Assembly: GCA_020881915.1 (NCBI GenBank)
Contig: JAJFPB010000003.1
Location: 1,798,001 to 1,862,000 of the forward strand
DNA from: Paramyrothecium sp. XJ0827
Taxonomy: Eukaryota; Ascomycota; Sordariomycetes; Hypocreales; Stachybotryaceae
Length of the DNA stretch: 64,000 nt
Reading direction: 5' to 3'
In this document: positions 32,828 to 45,965 of the stretch, piece after piece
Layout of the letters: each line of letters opens with the position of its first letter
Numbering within the stretch: position 1 is the stretch's first letter
Notes under the pieces: generated by a model
Seen by the model: the letters and a program-made list of their open reading frames with translations, nothing else
Databases searched by the model: none
Told to the model about the DNA's origin: nothing
Program-made: the position numbers and the translations under genes

Positions 32828-35825
32828 TTAGTTGAGGAAGTCAAGCAACTGAGAACCGCCACTAACTGGTGTAGACTTCAGTCCACACTCTATCTTTTCC
32901 TGTTCATCTATAGCTTGAAAATATCCATGCTCCATCAAACTGTCGCTCGTCTGTATTCCAAACCCCCCTGGACACACCATGGATGCCGCACGCTCGGTAG
33001 ACGCTGGGCGATTGGTGGCTGCTGGTCGCTCACCAGATGCTGGGCGCTTAATGACTGCCGAACGCGCAATAGATGCCGAGATATGAGTGTAGCCTTCCCT
33101 CACCATACGTCGCCAGGCGCTTGGGTGATCGATTTGAACGACATCCTTGCCATATGCTGCCACCGGAAGTGTTCTACCCAGGCAGCCTCGATCAATAAAG
33201 GCATCGTAGACTTTCTGCCACGTCAGACAGCTCTCACCTCTAACGAGGAGGTTGTTCACGTTTCCAAAAATGTAGAGTCCCCGCTTCGCACGACTCAGGG
33301 CCACCGTGGCCCGGTTCTTTGACTCGACGAAGCCAGTATGACCAAGACCATCATCCCTCCCCGGGCTCCGAACCAGAGATAACACAATAACATCGTTCTC
33401 TTCCCCTTGGAACCCATCGACAGTGCTGACAGACCATTCCTTGGGAGGATGAAGCTCTTCAAGCTGTTTATCATTGCAGAGCATATTTTGGATGAGGTCG
33501 ACTTGCCCAGCATAGTAGGACAGAACAGTAATGCCTCGCGGTTCAGTCCCATTCTTGACGAGGTGGCGCACGAATCCTACGACCATGTCTGCCTCAGTGC
33601 TATTGTAGAAGGAAATGCGTAGCCTCGTCTCTGACCACTTATGCGTAAACCACCAGAGGCTGGTATGCATCCCATCAACGGGTGGGAGACTTCGAACAGC
33701 TTCGTGGTCCTTGAGATCCGGATAAAAAGCATTCACCACCTTTCGTATTTCTGGCCGCATCCTGCGTTGAACGTTGAGCATGCTATATGGTAGCCTCAAG
33801 GTGATCAAACGTTCAAATAGGGAAACGTGCAAATTGTATGGAGGGCGGGCAAGGCATTGTGTCTCAGTGTGTGGCCTAAGCTGCTGATGATCGCCAACCA
33901 GAATAAGCTGCTCCAGGCTGGGAAACAAGCCGGATGTGATGTTTGATTCACGTGTTTCCGCAGCTTCCTCAATCATAAGAATTCGGGGGTTGAGCGCGGC
34001 CAGCAGGGGCCAATACTTGGTCAAACCTGTTGTGGTGCAACCGATAATGTCGATGTTATCTGCTTGAAGCACCGTTGCTTGATGCTGCAAACGGTGAGCC
34101 ATCAGTTCCGCTGTCAGCTGCCTGTATTTGTGATAGAGCTCAAAAAATCTTTCGGCTGTAACCTTATACAGCTCTGCGTGGAGGTAGCGGTAGACCATCT
34201 CCCGGTGCGTTTCCTTGATGTTATACAAGTCCGATGTTGTAGCAAGATATTGTTCGGCTATGGACTTCCAGGCATGGTCAGATTGATCCATATCTGCATG
34301 TCGATGATATTGACCAAACTTGATTGGAACAAAAACATTCTTTGCATAATTCGGATCGGCATCACACTGTATTGGCCCTTCGACGTCAGAGGCAGAGCTT
34401 TGGGAAAGGGGTTCTTGGCGATATAAAGGGTCAACCTCGACTGTTCCAATCCACTCGTCTAGTAAATGGTAGTCGCTGGGAGCAGTCTCACAACCTTCCT
34501 CAGGCTCCTCCAATGATCGCATCTGGCTGGAGCTGAGCAACTGTCCAATGCGAAGATCTGTTACAGAGACGCGACCTGGAGGAAATGCAATATGCAGGAG
34601 TTCTTGAAGACGATGAGCCAGTTCCTTCCGCTCTTTCTCATGGACGTAGGGCTTGGGTTTCAATTTCCGGTAAAGTTTGTTGACGGTTCGTTGCTGCACT
34701 ATAGGTGAGCAAGAGCCTCCCCCGAGGCGGACAAATTGCCCAATCCCACGTTGGTGGCATATACTGAGAAGCTGGTCCAGAGCATGGTTAGTTTGGGCGG
34801 CGACTATGATCGGAGGGGTCCGTTCTTGAACGCCTCGTAGGCGCCGTTGTCTTTCGACAAGGTTTTCCAGAGCGACGATACTCGTGAAGGTCTTGCCTGT
34901 TCCCGGGGGTCCTTGAATAATGGCAAGCTCATTTGTGGTCATCCGCCGAAAGGCTTCCAGTTGCGTGTCATCGAGGGAGTTCACCGCAGAGAATTGTATA
35001 TGCTGTAGGACTACTGATCTCTCGGCAGGTGGATCTTCACAAACACCATCTACTACATATTTATCGAAGCGGTTGCTATACCCGTTTTTTAGCACCTCTT
35101 CAAATCACACACACGGTTGAAGCACTTACCAGAGAGACGATTGCCGTTGTAATCCAAGTAGGCTATGGCGTATGGATTCAAAGCATCCGTTTGTGATTTC
35201 AAGCATCACCATTTCACGAGAGACCGGCAGAGCATCCTCAGCATGAGCCCATAAAACCTCGATGGTATGTAAAGCCTCGCGTGCGCCTTGGCAGTACGGA
35301 AGCATTGTGCGACTTGTCAGGCCCACCTTAACGGTGGCCACTAGACATTGCTTGTCAAAATCATCGCTACTGAGTATAACAATTGTGTCTTGAGTGAGGC
35401 GTTCGGACTGGCTCCGGGCAATGTCGAGAGTAGATCGATCGATAGTGAACCCCAAGCGGCACGTTGCTTCCTCAAATGTGTAACCTTGAACATACACCTA
35501 TGATACGTTAGAAGAGGGCCTAGGAAAGGAGGAGTGATGACTGTACCTTTTTGTAAATTCGTATGTCATCAGTTTCCACCATCTTTGGATCGGCTCTAAA
35601 TCTTTGAACTGCATCCCGCCAAGGCTGTACGGCCTCGAAGCGTAGCAGGCGATACTGCGTCTCCAGATAAACTTGTTTATCGGGGTATGGCCGATCTACA
35701 GGATTTGCTGGCAACGGCCAAGGTTTTGATGCCAGAATCTCACTGGAGGTGGGATACTCGGGAAGCTCTCGCCAATCCCGAGTTGACATGGACGGAGCAT
35801 TTTTCTGCATCCGACCCGAGTCCAT
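32828..35825 (-). CDS. ZNFX1/Hrr1/SAD-3-type SF1 RNA helicase
   Basis: Three exons (35825-35547, 35497-35130, 35075-32828) give 964 aa. Both introns fit consensus; the second (GTAAGT to GGTATAG, 54 nt) is the only join that keeps frame. The N-terminus (DWRELPEYPTSSEILA, YLETQYRLLRFEAVQPWRDA) is typical of the ZNFX1 family. The SF1 motifs are all present: GPPGTGKT (Walker A, about 271-278), QTNHALDQLL, MIEEAAE (about 585), GDHQQLRP (610-617), STVDGFQGEENDV (about 766) and VALSRAKRGLYIFGN (about 807). There are no NFX1 zinc fingers. Relatives act in RNA silencing: S. pombe Hrr1 in heterochromatin RNAi, Neurospora SAD-3 in meiotic silencing of unpaired DNA. Which fungal orthologue group this belongs to cannot be settled here. 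The C-terminal tail has RPAS/RPAA repeats. Confidence 0.88.
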
Positions 35826-38800
35826 GGTTCACGATCCAACGCCGTTCTGTGTAAAGGTTCGCCACCAGAGTATAGCGTAACAATTTTCGACCGTGCTACA
35901 ACCCGTCGCTGGCGACGGATTTGACGTTGCTGGCGGCAATATCTGCTGATGGGAGGTTAGAAGGGTTGACGAAAATCTTGGACAAGCAAACGTGAGAAAC
36001 GGGATAAACAGGACCGAGCCAGCGGGAAATCTCCAGATAAGTACGTGTTTGCGGCAGGCATGCTCGGGCACTGTTTGTTGCGGATGCAGTAGCGATAGTG
36101 ATTCAGTCGATACGATAGGTAATTATGTCGCCAAGAGCTTTTGTGTGGCGTGTTGTGGAAAACGTGACTTGCCGTGATTCATAACGAAGAACGCTTCGTG
36201 TTCGTGAGTGTCTGAAGCAAACAGGACCAGTTGAAGCCTTGACGATGATGCACTAAGCACGAGTGATTGCACGCGCAAGGGTGGAGTGGAGGATAAGTTG
36301 AAATGCAAACAAATGATAAAAAAGAACGAATAGCAAGGCATGTGTTGTAGATAGAAAATCAGCTCACCTTGACTGTTCGTTGGCCTCCGTCAGTTCTGCT
36401 TGTCAAGCGTTGTTCGGGCGGCCTCAAGAAAGGGTCTAGTAGATGAGGTAGGGTAGGAGAGGAAGGGAAGGGAAAAGAGAGGAAGGGAAGGGAATAGAAA
36501 AGAAAAAAGTTCGCGGTAGCTGAAGAAACGGAGGCCCATGCGGATACTCCTGCCAGCAGCTGCCCGTTGCAGGGCAGGAGTAGGAGCCCGTACACTTCGT
36601 TGTATTTGGCAGTTGCCCGGGGCTGTTAGTGTGAATATGAGAAGGTATGCCAGCTGTAGCCATCTTTGTGTTTTGGAAACGCTGTCATGTTACGTGTCAA
36701 ACATCGATGTCGATGCCAGAAAAAGTCGGGATGCTTGGCCAAATCTTCCATTTTGATGAGCGAAGTACAGATTCTCCATCGTGTAATCAACGGCTTTGGG
36801 CTTGACTTGTTGATGAATGATTTTTGAGGAAGGTGTTGTCGAAGAATGTTTCGGGCTGATAATCAGCCTGCGATTTTGTTCTTCAGGATGTGGGCGATGG
36901 AGAGGCAATGAAGTTGTCGAACCGACTTTTGGAAAAAATATTTATCTGGCACCTGAAGGCGAACATGATCATGGCAGTGGAACAAACTGGCCATGTTCAA
37001 CAATCCTTGATTACCACAATCTCAAACCATGCCCTTGGCTTTGAGGGATGACGCTTATGCAATTGACTCGAGATCGTGGAACCTGACGTTCGGGTTGCTG
37101 CGTGACTTCATCACCTAAAGCGCCCTCCGTCCCCGATATTCCATATCATCTAAGAGAGAAGGTCGCTTTTGTCAAATGGAATGGAGGCTGACCTTGTGAG
37201 GGCTACTAGTGAGCAGTGAAAACGTGGATATTTGACATTTCATGTCCGGTGATTCAAGCTTTTCTATGACATGTCTTAGGTCTTTAATGGAGCTGGTTGT
37301 GTAACGTGAGAGCTCGTCAAGGAATAGGATACCTACCAGGCACTCATCTTACCTGGCCCAAGGCAGGTAATTAGGCACGCCAGCATGATTGGGAGAGGGA
37401 ACACACCGCTGCCATACCGGACAGGAGCATTCCGGCATGGCTTTCATGATAGTGTGAACTCGTATAGAATAGAGGCCACATGCCCAGGTAGATGATGTGC
37501 AGAAAAGGGAAACAGTTCCAAATTGAGGTACCAGACTGCCAGCGAAGCCATCGTCGAGGAGGCGTGTATACGCGCCGTAGTCTGACGCCAACCATTGCGT
37601 CCTATGCATCTGCTTCCTCCTAGCTCTGACCACTCGTTTCCACACAGGGTCGTTTCCGAACGATTGGAATGCGAAAGATGGGTGAATACTGTGCTTTCTA
37701 CGGAATGGATGCTAGCAATCGTTGATAAGTCCACTGGCTTGCACAAAACATTGAACATGCGGTCCTCATTGTGCAAGCAACTGGACTTCTGCGTGGTGCA
37801 AACATCCCACTTCACTGATCTTGTCCAAGGTCGCCCTTGATGGCGCTTATCATGTAGTCGAATACTGTTCAAGCTCACTGGTCTGGGCGGCTCCGTCTCC
37901 AGTCAACATTTATCAATTTGGCTTGACGTGTTCGAGAGATTAAATGAGCCTCCCAGGACCACAGGCCGCTCTCACTCCTAGCAAACAATGCTCATGTCAC
38001 TGTTACTGATTCGGCCCTGCCAACCCTCGTTACTTGTCCAATTGGCACTACAAGGTTCAATTACATAGAACATTTCCAGCTACCAGGCACAGCCAAGCAT
38101 TCGCTTAATACCACCTAAGCCCCATCATCCTTTCTCACGCCATGCCATGCGGAACTACCTTGGGCGGAGCGCTTTGACAACACCGCCGCCCGCGCGTGCT
38201 CCTCTCTCACCCCTTGAAATCTCCTTGGATCGCTCTTCTCCAGACCATTCCACTTTTGCCTGGTCACTAGCTTTGACCGCCAGTGTCAGGGCAACATTGC
38301 CGACATGACTCGTCCTTTACACGCTTACATACCTCACTCATCCAAAGAGTTGCGTTGCATTCGGCCTGGAGACGACCACACCGAGATCGGGTTCCTGCAG
38401 GTCTACCTACCAGATCCATTCCCTGGTTTGCTATTGGATATTTTTTCTTTCCTCACCCTCCCTCTTGCGGATGCTCCGCTCCATGACTGGGCATTGAAGG
38501 GTGCCCCCTCGTCGACGTCATGCTTCGGTGTTTTGTCCACCTAGTGAACGCAATAATACCCCGAACCTTCTTCTGCATATGGCTTATTACATCACTTGGA
38601 GCACCCTGCCCACGTAAAGCACGTCAATCCACTATCCAAACGCCCGGGTTGGGCGGATTATTCATTCACCTAGTCTTCGTTTTTCTATGCTACAGTATCT
38701 TGTAGTGTCCCTCTCATATGGCAAAGCGGTGGAAATCAACGAGCCGTCCTCATGAGATACCAGATAAAGTCTCTTTTCCTGTCCATTGCTCCCTCTTGTC

Positions 38801-39289
38801 ATTGGGCACTCCCGTGCCCTTCCCTCGACTTTCAATACATGGTGATATATAATATTGCACAAAAAAATCCTAGCAACTCCTTTTGTCCAATACTGACATT
38901 GACATATGAAACATTCCCTGGGACTATTTTCCCACGTACCGCACTGGGTATGACGTGATGTGGGAGGACCGTGGTCAACATGTAAAATAAATAAAAAAGT
39001 GAAAATCGCAGCTTTAGGGTGAGACAAGGAAACCACAACTGTGTCAACTCTTCCACCTGCAAGGTCCTCCTCGTGATGGGGTATTATGATTATGTACCGT
39101 TGGAACGAAACAAAGCATGAGCAAAAGTGCAAAACGTAATGAGAAAGAAGCGTGGTGCTTCACGACGGCAATTGGTTGCCAAGCCTCGGCTTCGTTGCCG
39201 CAGGCCAAGTACTATACAAGCTGCTGATGCAGTCGAGCGCCCATAACTCCGCAGGGTCATCACATCGTAGTATGGGTTGGCTTCATCTC
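35826..39289. other. Gene-poor intergenic region
   Basis: About 3.5 kb with no gene I can support. Features: an A/G-rich tract at 36,440-36,510 (GGAAGGGAAGGG type), a TACCT cluster at about 37,330-37,370, and pyrimidine-rich patches at 38.2-38.5 kb. A 79-codon ORF at 38,305 has no family resemblance. It holds the helicase promoter and the 3'UTR of the C2H2 gene. Confidence 0.45.
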
Positions 39290-41215
39290 TCAGGAAGGAA
39301 TTCGCGGATCGTTGAAGTACTGCGACATATTCCAGCTTTGCTGTGGCTGATTCATCTGCTGCGGTGCTGGCTCCCCCGTGATGGAGCTAGCTATGCTTTC
39401 CCAATCATCAAACACCACCGGGGCCGGCAAGTACTCAAAGTCCATCATTGTCGCCGCGGGTTCAGTCATAGCAGACGGTGGAGGCGGCGGCAGTTCCCGC
39501 TTGTCCAGAGGAGAATGGGAAGGAGCCATGGGCGAATGAGATGAGTGTGAGGCCGAACTGGGGGAAGAATGCTGCGTCTGGGGGAACGATTGAGAGGGAA
39601 CGAATATCGTATTTCGAAAAGGCGAGCCCAGTAGTTGTTGCTGCTGCTGCTGCTGCTGCTGCTGTGCGGCTTGTTGCTGTTGTTGTTGTTGCTGCTGCTG
39701 TTGCTGCGCCTGGGTTGGCAAAGGCGAAAAAGACACGCGGGGATCCTGGCCAGGGAAGGCGTGCTGTCCCATTCCAGGCTGCGCAAATTGTGGTGATTGC
39801 GCCGGTGCCGCAGTAAGCACGATGTCAGCCAAATCGTAAGCCACACTGACAATCCATTGCGCCTCGCCCTCGTCGCCGGAGAAGAATTCTAGTAGGTCCT
39901 GCAATTGCCCCGGGCTCTCTTTCTCGAGGAAACCCTGGGCACGACCGGTCTTGCTGGGGTGCCAACTGAATTGCGGTCGGCGGCCAGTATAGTCAGGCTG
40001 CTTGCTAGCAACAAGAGCGTCCCATGCCTCGTGGATGAGTGGCTGGTGGAGGAGGCCATATACAACGCGAGAGTGCATCCAATCGCCCTTCGTCATACCG
40101 GACTCAAAGTGTCTCGCAACGTGCTCGACGTGCCGTTCGCGAGCGGGGTGCAAGGCGGAACAGAAGCCGCAAGCCCAGTACTTTCGCTTACGAAGGAATT
40201 TGACAACCTTTTCGGCATGCGGGCACGTCTTGCAACCGTGGCATTGTTTGTGATGTTGATTAAACGAATTGGAACCCCAAAAGCTACGATTGCAGCCAGG
40301 TTCGGGGCACGGGTATTTCCTCCAGCGCTCGTGGAACTCGTCTTCATGACGCTTCCAGTCGTACTTACGTTTGAAGCTCGTCTCACACGATGTGCACCAG
40401 TAAATGTTCTGCTTCGAGGCGGCAGCGGCAGCGGCAACCTGGGCGCCATTCATGAGACCACCCGGCGCCGAAGCGTTGGACGGAGGCATCGGAAGAGGTG
40501 CCTGCGAGCGACCTGTAGACGCGGACTGCCATGACATTGTCGACTGAGCGGAGTGAGTCGACCAGATGGAAGCGTGCCCTGAAGACCCGGAGCTGGTGGA
40601 GGACACAGAGATACGTGGACGGTGCGAGAATGGGGCTGAAGGCGGCATGAATATGGAGGCGTCGTCGTTGGGGCTGGTCAAGACACACGAAGGGGCTTGG
40701 GACCAGGCCGCAGCGAGCTCTTCCGGAAGAGACTCAGTCTTGATGTCCGGAGTCGGAGTGGTGGCGGTGGGAGTTGATGCGGATGAGTGGTTGGATGTTG
40801 CGGAGCTGGACGCCGAGGAGGCCGCCGAAGGGGACAGCAGACCGGTCGTGGCGGCAGAGGGGGTAGCAGATATCGATGAAGCCTGCATCGGTGGAGGAGG
40901 TGGAGGGCACTGCGGCGGAGGCGGAGGAGCGAGCGTCGGTTGTGGTGGAATGATGGACTGAGGTGGAATGGACATGCTTGGCAAGCCAAGCTGAAGCTGT
41001 AGCGACTGGCTATCGTCGACCCATTGGTGGAGGAGGTCCTTGGACAGGCCAGAATCAATCAGGACCTGAAGATTCTTTCTGGCCTCGGCCAAAACATCCT
41101 GAGGAGTAGCTTCATGCTGCAGCTGGTGTTGGAGGTGTTGCTGTTGCTGAAGCGGAGACATGATTTGAGAATGAAGCTGCTGGCGAAGCTGCTGGTGATT
41201 CTGATTTTGATCCAT
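39290..41215 (-). CDS. C2H2 zinc-finger protein with polyglutamine tracts
   Basis: A single-exon ORF of 641 aa. The N-terminus is Gln-rich (residues 1-35), followed by a short helical segment (QDVLAEARKNLQVLIDSGLS), a Pro-rich stretch (about 85-110) and a Ser/Thr-rich region. Two C2H2 fingers lie at about 272-295 (YWCTSCETSFKRKYDWKRH) and 301-326 (YPCPEPGCNRSFWGSNSF); a third Cys/His-rich segment spans about 335-373. A conserved-looking block follows (GDWMHSRVVYGLLHQPLIH). Two polyQ runs separated by AA occur in the C-terminal part, encoded by CAG/CAA repeats at about 39,634-39,709. It is probably a nuclear DNA-binding regulator; targets are unknown. Its upstream region is exceptionally long and gene-free. 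Confidence 0.88.
   Translation of the reverse strand: MDQNQNHQQLRQQLHSQIMSPLQQQQHLQHQLQHEATPQDVLAEARKNLQVLIDSGLSKDLLHQWVDDSQSLQLQLGLPSMSIPPQSIIPPQPTLAPPPPPQCPPPPPPMQASSISATPSAATTGLLSPSAASSASSSATSNHSSASTPTATTPTPDIKTESLPEELAAAWSQAPSCVLTSPNDDASIFMPPSAPFSHRPRISVSSTSSGSSGHASIWSTHSAQSTMSWQSASTGRSQAPLPMPPSNASAPGGLMNGAQVAAAAAASKQNIYWCTSCETSFKRKYDWKRHEDEFHERWRKYPCPEPGCNRSFWGSNSFNQHHKQCHGCKTCPHAEKVVKFLRKRKYWACGFCSALHPARERHVEHVARHFESGMTKGDWMHSRVVYGLLHQPLIHEAWDALVASKQPDYTGRRPQFSWHPSKTGRAQGFLEKESPGQLQDLLEFFSGDEGEAQWIVSVAYDLADIVLTAAPAQSPQFAQPGMGQHAFPGQDPRVSFSPLPTQAQQQQQQQQQQQQAAQQQQQQQQQQLLGSPFRNTIFVPSQSFPQTQHSSPSSASHSSHSPMAPSHSPLDKRELPPPPPSAMTEPAATMMDFEYLPAPVVFDDWESIASSITGEPAPQQMNQPQQSWNMSQYFNDPRIPS
39634..39709 (-). 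repeat. CAG/CAA trinucleotide repeat (polyQ)
   Basis: Two runs of CTG/TTG triplets on the plus strand, split by a GCGGCTTGT interruption, encode polyglutamine in the C2H2 protein on the minus strand. The mixture of CAG and CAA codons suggests partial stabilisation. Confidence 0.9.
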
Positions 41216-43412
41216 AGTTCCAACTCACATGGATGGTTGACGATGAAAAGCGACGACGGAAACAAAGCGAGCGACGATGGCAAGAAGACCAACAGAAATT
41301 GTAAACGGCAGCGGCGGCAGCAGCAGCGACGACGATGGAGCGACGACGACGCTGACGACAGACGTCGACGGGGGAATTAGAGGTTGACCGACGCTGGCGT
41401 GCGTAGTGTGGAAGAGAAAAGAGCGGGCGAGCGAAGGGCGAGACGTGGTAAAGAAGGGGAATAGGAGTTGGAGGGACCAAGTCACGTTTAGGTAGCCAAG
41501 AGCCAATTCTCCGAGTATTATTGGAAATGGGATTCCTTTCCACACCCTTGCCCCCTGTCGCCTTTTTCTGCCTTGGCCTGACGCGCGCGACGGACACACC
41601 ACCACGCAGAGCAGGCAGGGGTTGCCGACAGCTTTCAGGGAGGGTTGCTCAGCGGATGTGAGTACCAGGAGGAGTGCCTAAAGGCGACTGCACAGCTGCT
41701 GCAAGCGGGATCCGGAACGCGAGATGGGAAACGGGGCCCCGAAGCGGAGGTTCGGAGGTTTGGTTTCGTTTGGCTGTGAGAAACGAGCGAATTGAGAACA
41801 AATAGCAGTGCTGTTAACGAAAAGCGAGTGTGGGCAGGCTGCCTTGCGCGGAGGAGCCGTGAGAACGAGTGTGATTGAATAAAGGATGAAAAGGCAGGGT
41901 TTGGGGGACGGGAAAGGAGGTACAGTAGGTATATTCGTAGAGTGGAAGAGGAAAAGACAGGAGGAGAAGAGGAGTGCGCAAATCGGGTGAGTATGAGAGC
42001 AGTATCCATACGGTACAGTGAGGCAGGAGCCAGGAGAGGGTCCCTCCTCTCGCTACACAGACGGACGGAGAGCTAAAAAGGGTGTGGGGCAGATATCAAG
42101 GGTGTGGCTACTGACAAAGTACCTGTACCTTGCAGATGGGCCAGCAGTAGCCCGTTCAGGGGTGAAGAGATCCGATAGGGAAAAGGTACATCCAGCCTGT
42201 CGAAGCGCAAAAGGCACCACCCACCATGCAAACACTTGAGCTCAAATGGCGCCAGACAGAGACTCCCGCCCCTTGGCAGTGCGGAACTGCGGCGTCGGCC
42301 TCTGACGGGGCAAAATCCGAGAGATGGCATGTGCACGGAGATGCGCCAGAGCGAGCGGACTCGCTGAGGAAGATACGGTCACGCAAATACAAGCAAACTG
42401 CTACTTGGGGACAGAATTATTCGCGAGAGGCAATCGCATCGCTCGTTGAAACCTTGCAGCTCTGCGCTTTACTGTACCTGCTTGCTATCGAATCGAGGAG
42501 GCATTTGCCAGGGCGCCATCCCGAGGCCCGCATCGCAGATAGCCGGATGGAGAGTACCTACTACTTCTGGACCGAGAGACGATGGCTGGGTAACCTCACC
42601 TTGGCAACCTTTCATCGTCGAGCTGCGAGCGAGTACCTGCACGGTACTCGACAAGAAGGAACCAAAAGGTGCTGGACCCAAGCATGGCAAGTGGGTCGGT
42701 CGACATGGATCATGATGATGGGAATGGGAGCCAACCAGGGGGGACAGGGTCCTCATGGGAAGCCACTTGATGGGGATCCAGTGATCCCCGAGCTCCAAGA
42801 GAAACATCATCAAGACCCCACAGGCGTCGAACCTGGCTGTGCTTCTTCTTCTTCTTCTTGCCAGCGACTGAGACACATTGACTCTACAACACTCGTTTGC
42901 CCAAAACACGGGGAAAAAGGCAAGACCCAAAGATGTTCGCACATTTGGAGGAGTGATTTTCCTTCACCGGTCACTCCCACTTTCCACCACGGCTACGCAC
43001 GCCTACACATCCAAGACACCCATCCAGGCGCTACGTCCATTGGCCATTTCGCGCACGCGCGCACGTACCCTTCGGATGGCATGGGCGGATGAAATGACAA
43101 TCGACTCCGGGCTGGTCCATCCGTCCTTGTCCCTTGGTGGAGGCTAAAAAAGGAGCATGATCAGATGGCCAACATTTCAGCCCATGGGCTTTGCTTCGTT
43201 GGCCCCCCCCCCTCGTCCCATTCTCCTCGTCCAACAGCAAGCTCTGGTTTTATCCAGGGCCGGGTACCTTGCATGCCAGGCAAGTCTCCTTGTGCATACA
43301 TGTACTCCATACTCCGTACCCCAGCGTCATCCTCGTGGTTATTGTGGTTATGTAGCCGTTATCATTATTTTGAGCTGCATACGGGAAGCGCTCAATGGTG
43401 CGCCCAGGCACA

Positions 43413-43441
43413 CAGATGCAGATGCAGATGCAGATGCAGAT
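43413..43441. repeat. (CAGATG)n hexanucleotide microsatellite
   Basis: Nearly five perfect CAGATG units in intergenic DNA. Confidence 0.9.
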
Positions 43442-45923
43442 CGGAGGCAGACAGGACGCAGACACAATCTGATGAAACCTGTAGGTAAGCAATAAACACC
43501 TGCGCAGCTCGAATCTATGGCCACAATATCAGGCAAGGCACAATCATATTTCCATCGTTCAACAACGTGTGACGGAGAGGACGGCGCTCGGCTAGGATGA
43601 GAGAGTCGAGGGGTTTTTGTAATTTTATTTCATTATATTCTAATCAAGGTTCATGAGTAGATATGCGTGGGTGTGCAGAGACCCATCCTCCATCTATTGT
43701 GCTTAACGGACACAGCAAAAATTGACTAGCAGTCTACTAATCGCAGGCCGTCGTGGTTGCTGGAATTGACGTGATGTGCACTGCCCTGGGGGTGGACAGA
43801 TAGCAGCTGAGCTGGACCTGAAGCTGAAGACGCGAGGGGGCCGCGCTGATTACTGCCCTTCCACATTCGGTTTCTAGCCGGAACTCTGCCGGCAGCGTTT
43901 GGGTCACTCTAATCATTCTTTTACCATGTCTGGATGGAATATTGGTTTTGTGACTGCTAGGTCATCTGTATTAACGCTCAGATCAACCCACCACGACCAT
44001 TCTTTCCGCTGCCTATGGTTGCACCAGTTATCGTATGGCTTCGATGCAACGCACCCCGTTGGCCTTGTGCCTAACTAGCCCCCAAGTTGTGCTTCCCCTT
44101 CGAGACCGATTATTGAGCAGGTAACGCGAAGATGTGCGCGCGTGTAGGCTCCTCGCTCCCTCCTTCCCGCCACTCTCGACTCTATGCACTTTTACTCCCA
44201 GCTGCCGTCGTGCTAGCGGCATGTCCCGGTAATTACTGCAAAACGCGTACCTTACATGAAGCACGGCGCTCTGCCCAGTTTTAGCTTAAGGTATGTGCCT
44301 CGAAGCCTTGTTAGCCCCAGAAAAACTGGTGGGCATCTTGCTCTCGTAGAGCGCTAAAGGGTTGGGTGCTGCACCTATTATGGCGCCGAGAGGGTTGTGC
44401 TCTGCGGGAAGAAGAGAGCGCGTAAGCAAATGCATCCATTCGGTTCGATTCCGCGGGTTCCCCTTCAGATCGGCATCATACAGGCGGTCACGCCGTGCCT
44501 TGAAACATGAGCCGATAAATAGCATGTTCCCTATTCTGCAGGCTGCTGGGCTCTGATACGTTCAAGCATGGTGCATCGACGAGGGCCTGTTTACTTGCTG
44601 ATAGCAGAAGCCCTGTATCCGGCACTAGTATGTGGCATTTCCTAGGGGATACAAAGCTGGTATCTGATCCTTTCAGATACGGCAGTACCTTGCCAGCTTG
44701 GGTGCCAGACCAGGGGTGGACAGCCCTCCCCGAGGCACACTAAAGGCACTTTAAGTACTGCCTTGCCTTGTGGTAGACGCCGGGTACCTAAGGTACCTAC
44801 CTCACAGAACGTACCTAAGGTACTGCCACTACCTGGTTGTTCGTCATGAGATTTAGCTCTCGGGTACCCGCACTGAATGCAGGAACAGGGGAGCTTGGCC
44901 CCACAGAAACTTGTCTCGGATTGGAAGGATGCTTTGGGAGTACCCTCTCTTGTTGGTATCCTTTTTCCCTCCCCCCGCTCTCCAGCGCCTGCTTCTACTC
45001 ATTACGGTATTATCCCTCAGGGACCAGAGGGGGCCAAAATGCCTGGCACTGGTAGACCATGCCTTGCATGCTCCTCGACCAAGCACTTCGCTGCTGAGCA
45101 GATGCTGACAATGATAAAAAGCCAAGATTTTGAACACTGTGGGAGCAAACCGGACCGGGCCACTCGGAAAGGTAGTGTACCTTGGGTACTCAACAGGTAA
45201 GGTCCTCATCCAAGGAAGCCCCAAGCTGCAAGGTACATGACCTCATCCGGCATCCCTTCTTCATACACCCTTCCTCTTCCCGTTTCCGCTCCCTTTCCCC
45301 ATTCTTCATTAGCCGAATGATCAACAGTTCGTTTGAGGTACTGTACCATGGGCGGCGCCTTTACGGGTGGCCATTTCTGGAAGATCTACTGTACCACAGC
45401 TAGGTACCTCAAGTTCCTCTTCAAGCTCCGCGGGACCCGTACTGCAACCACTTCTGGCTTCACCAAAAACTGCCTTACCTTAGCTCATCTTGCCTCACTG
45501 GACCTTACCTACTTGCAATTTAGGTGTCTTTCATAGCTTCCACCCGCATCAGTCAACATCAGCATCACCATCGATCGATGGCCCGTTCATCTACATCCTG
45601 GTACCATGACCACGCCCTCCGGCGGATGCCAGTTTTAGTCAGGCACGCAGTAAGACAGCGCAACCCCCCGTAGAAGAAAAACGTGGTTGGCCGTTTGCTC
45701 CGCCACTCCCGTCTGTCTCATGAAACGTCTGTCCCTCAAAAGGCCAGAAGGGTAGCTGATGCGCAAGACACAACATGTGTGTCGCTTGTCCTTTACAGTA
45801 CAATGGCCATGACTTACAAGTATCTTAGGGCCACCCCTCCCAACCGCAAAAACGTGCCGCCCAGGCACACCTGAAACATTCCCCAAGGATCTTCTTCGTT
45901 TTTCTCCTGCTACTCTATCGTCA

Positions 45924-45965
45924 GGCCACAGGCCACAGGCCACAGACCACAGACCACAGACCACA
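45924..45965. repeat. (GRCCACA)6 heptanucleotide tandem repeat
   Basis: Three GGCCACA units are followed by three GACCACA units in an exact tandem array; the switch between halves is a single G/A change. Confidence 0.9.

Noticed and set aside
35130..35200. Second open frame at the end of helicase exon 2 reading NPYAIAYLDYNGNRLS
   Set aside because: It looks protein-like, but the other frame (EITNGCFESIRHSLLGLQ) matches the helicase family and splices in frame, so this is a shadow.
42226..43092. 288-codon ORF on the plus strand
   Set aside because: Rich in Trp, Arg, His and Gln with no domain-like pattern. It spans intergenic motifs and lacks any family resemblance; likely chance in GC-rich DNA.
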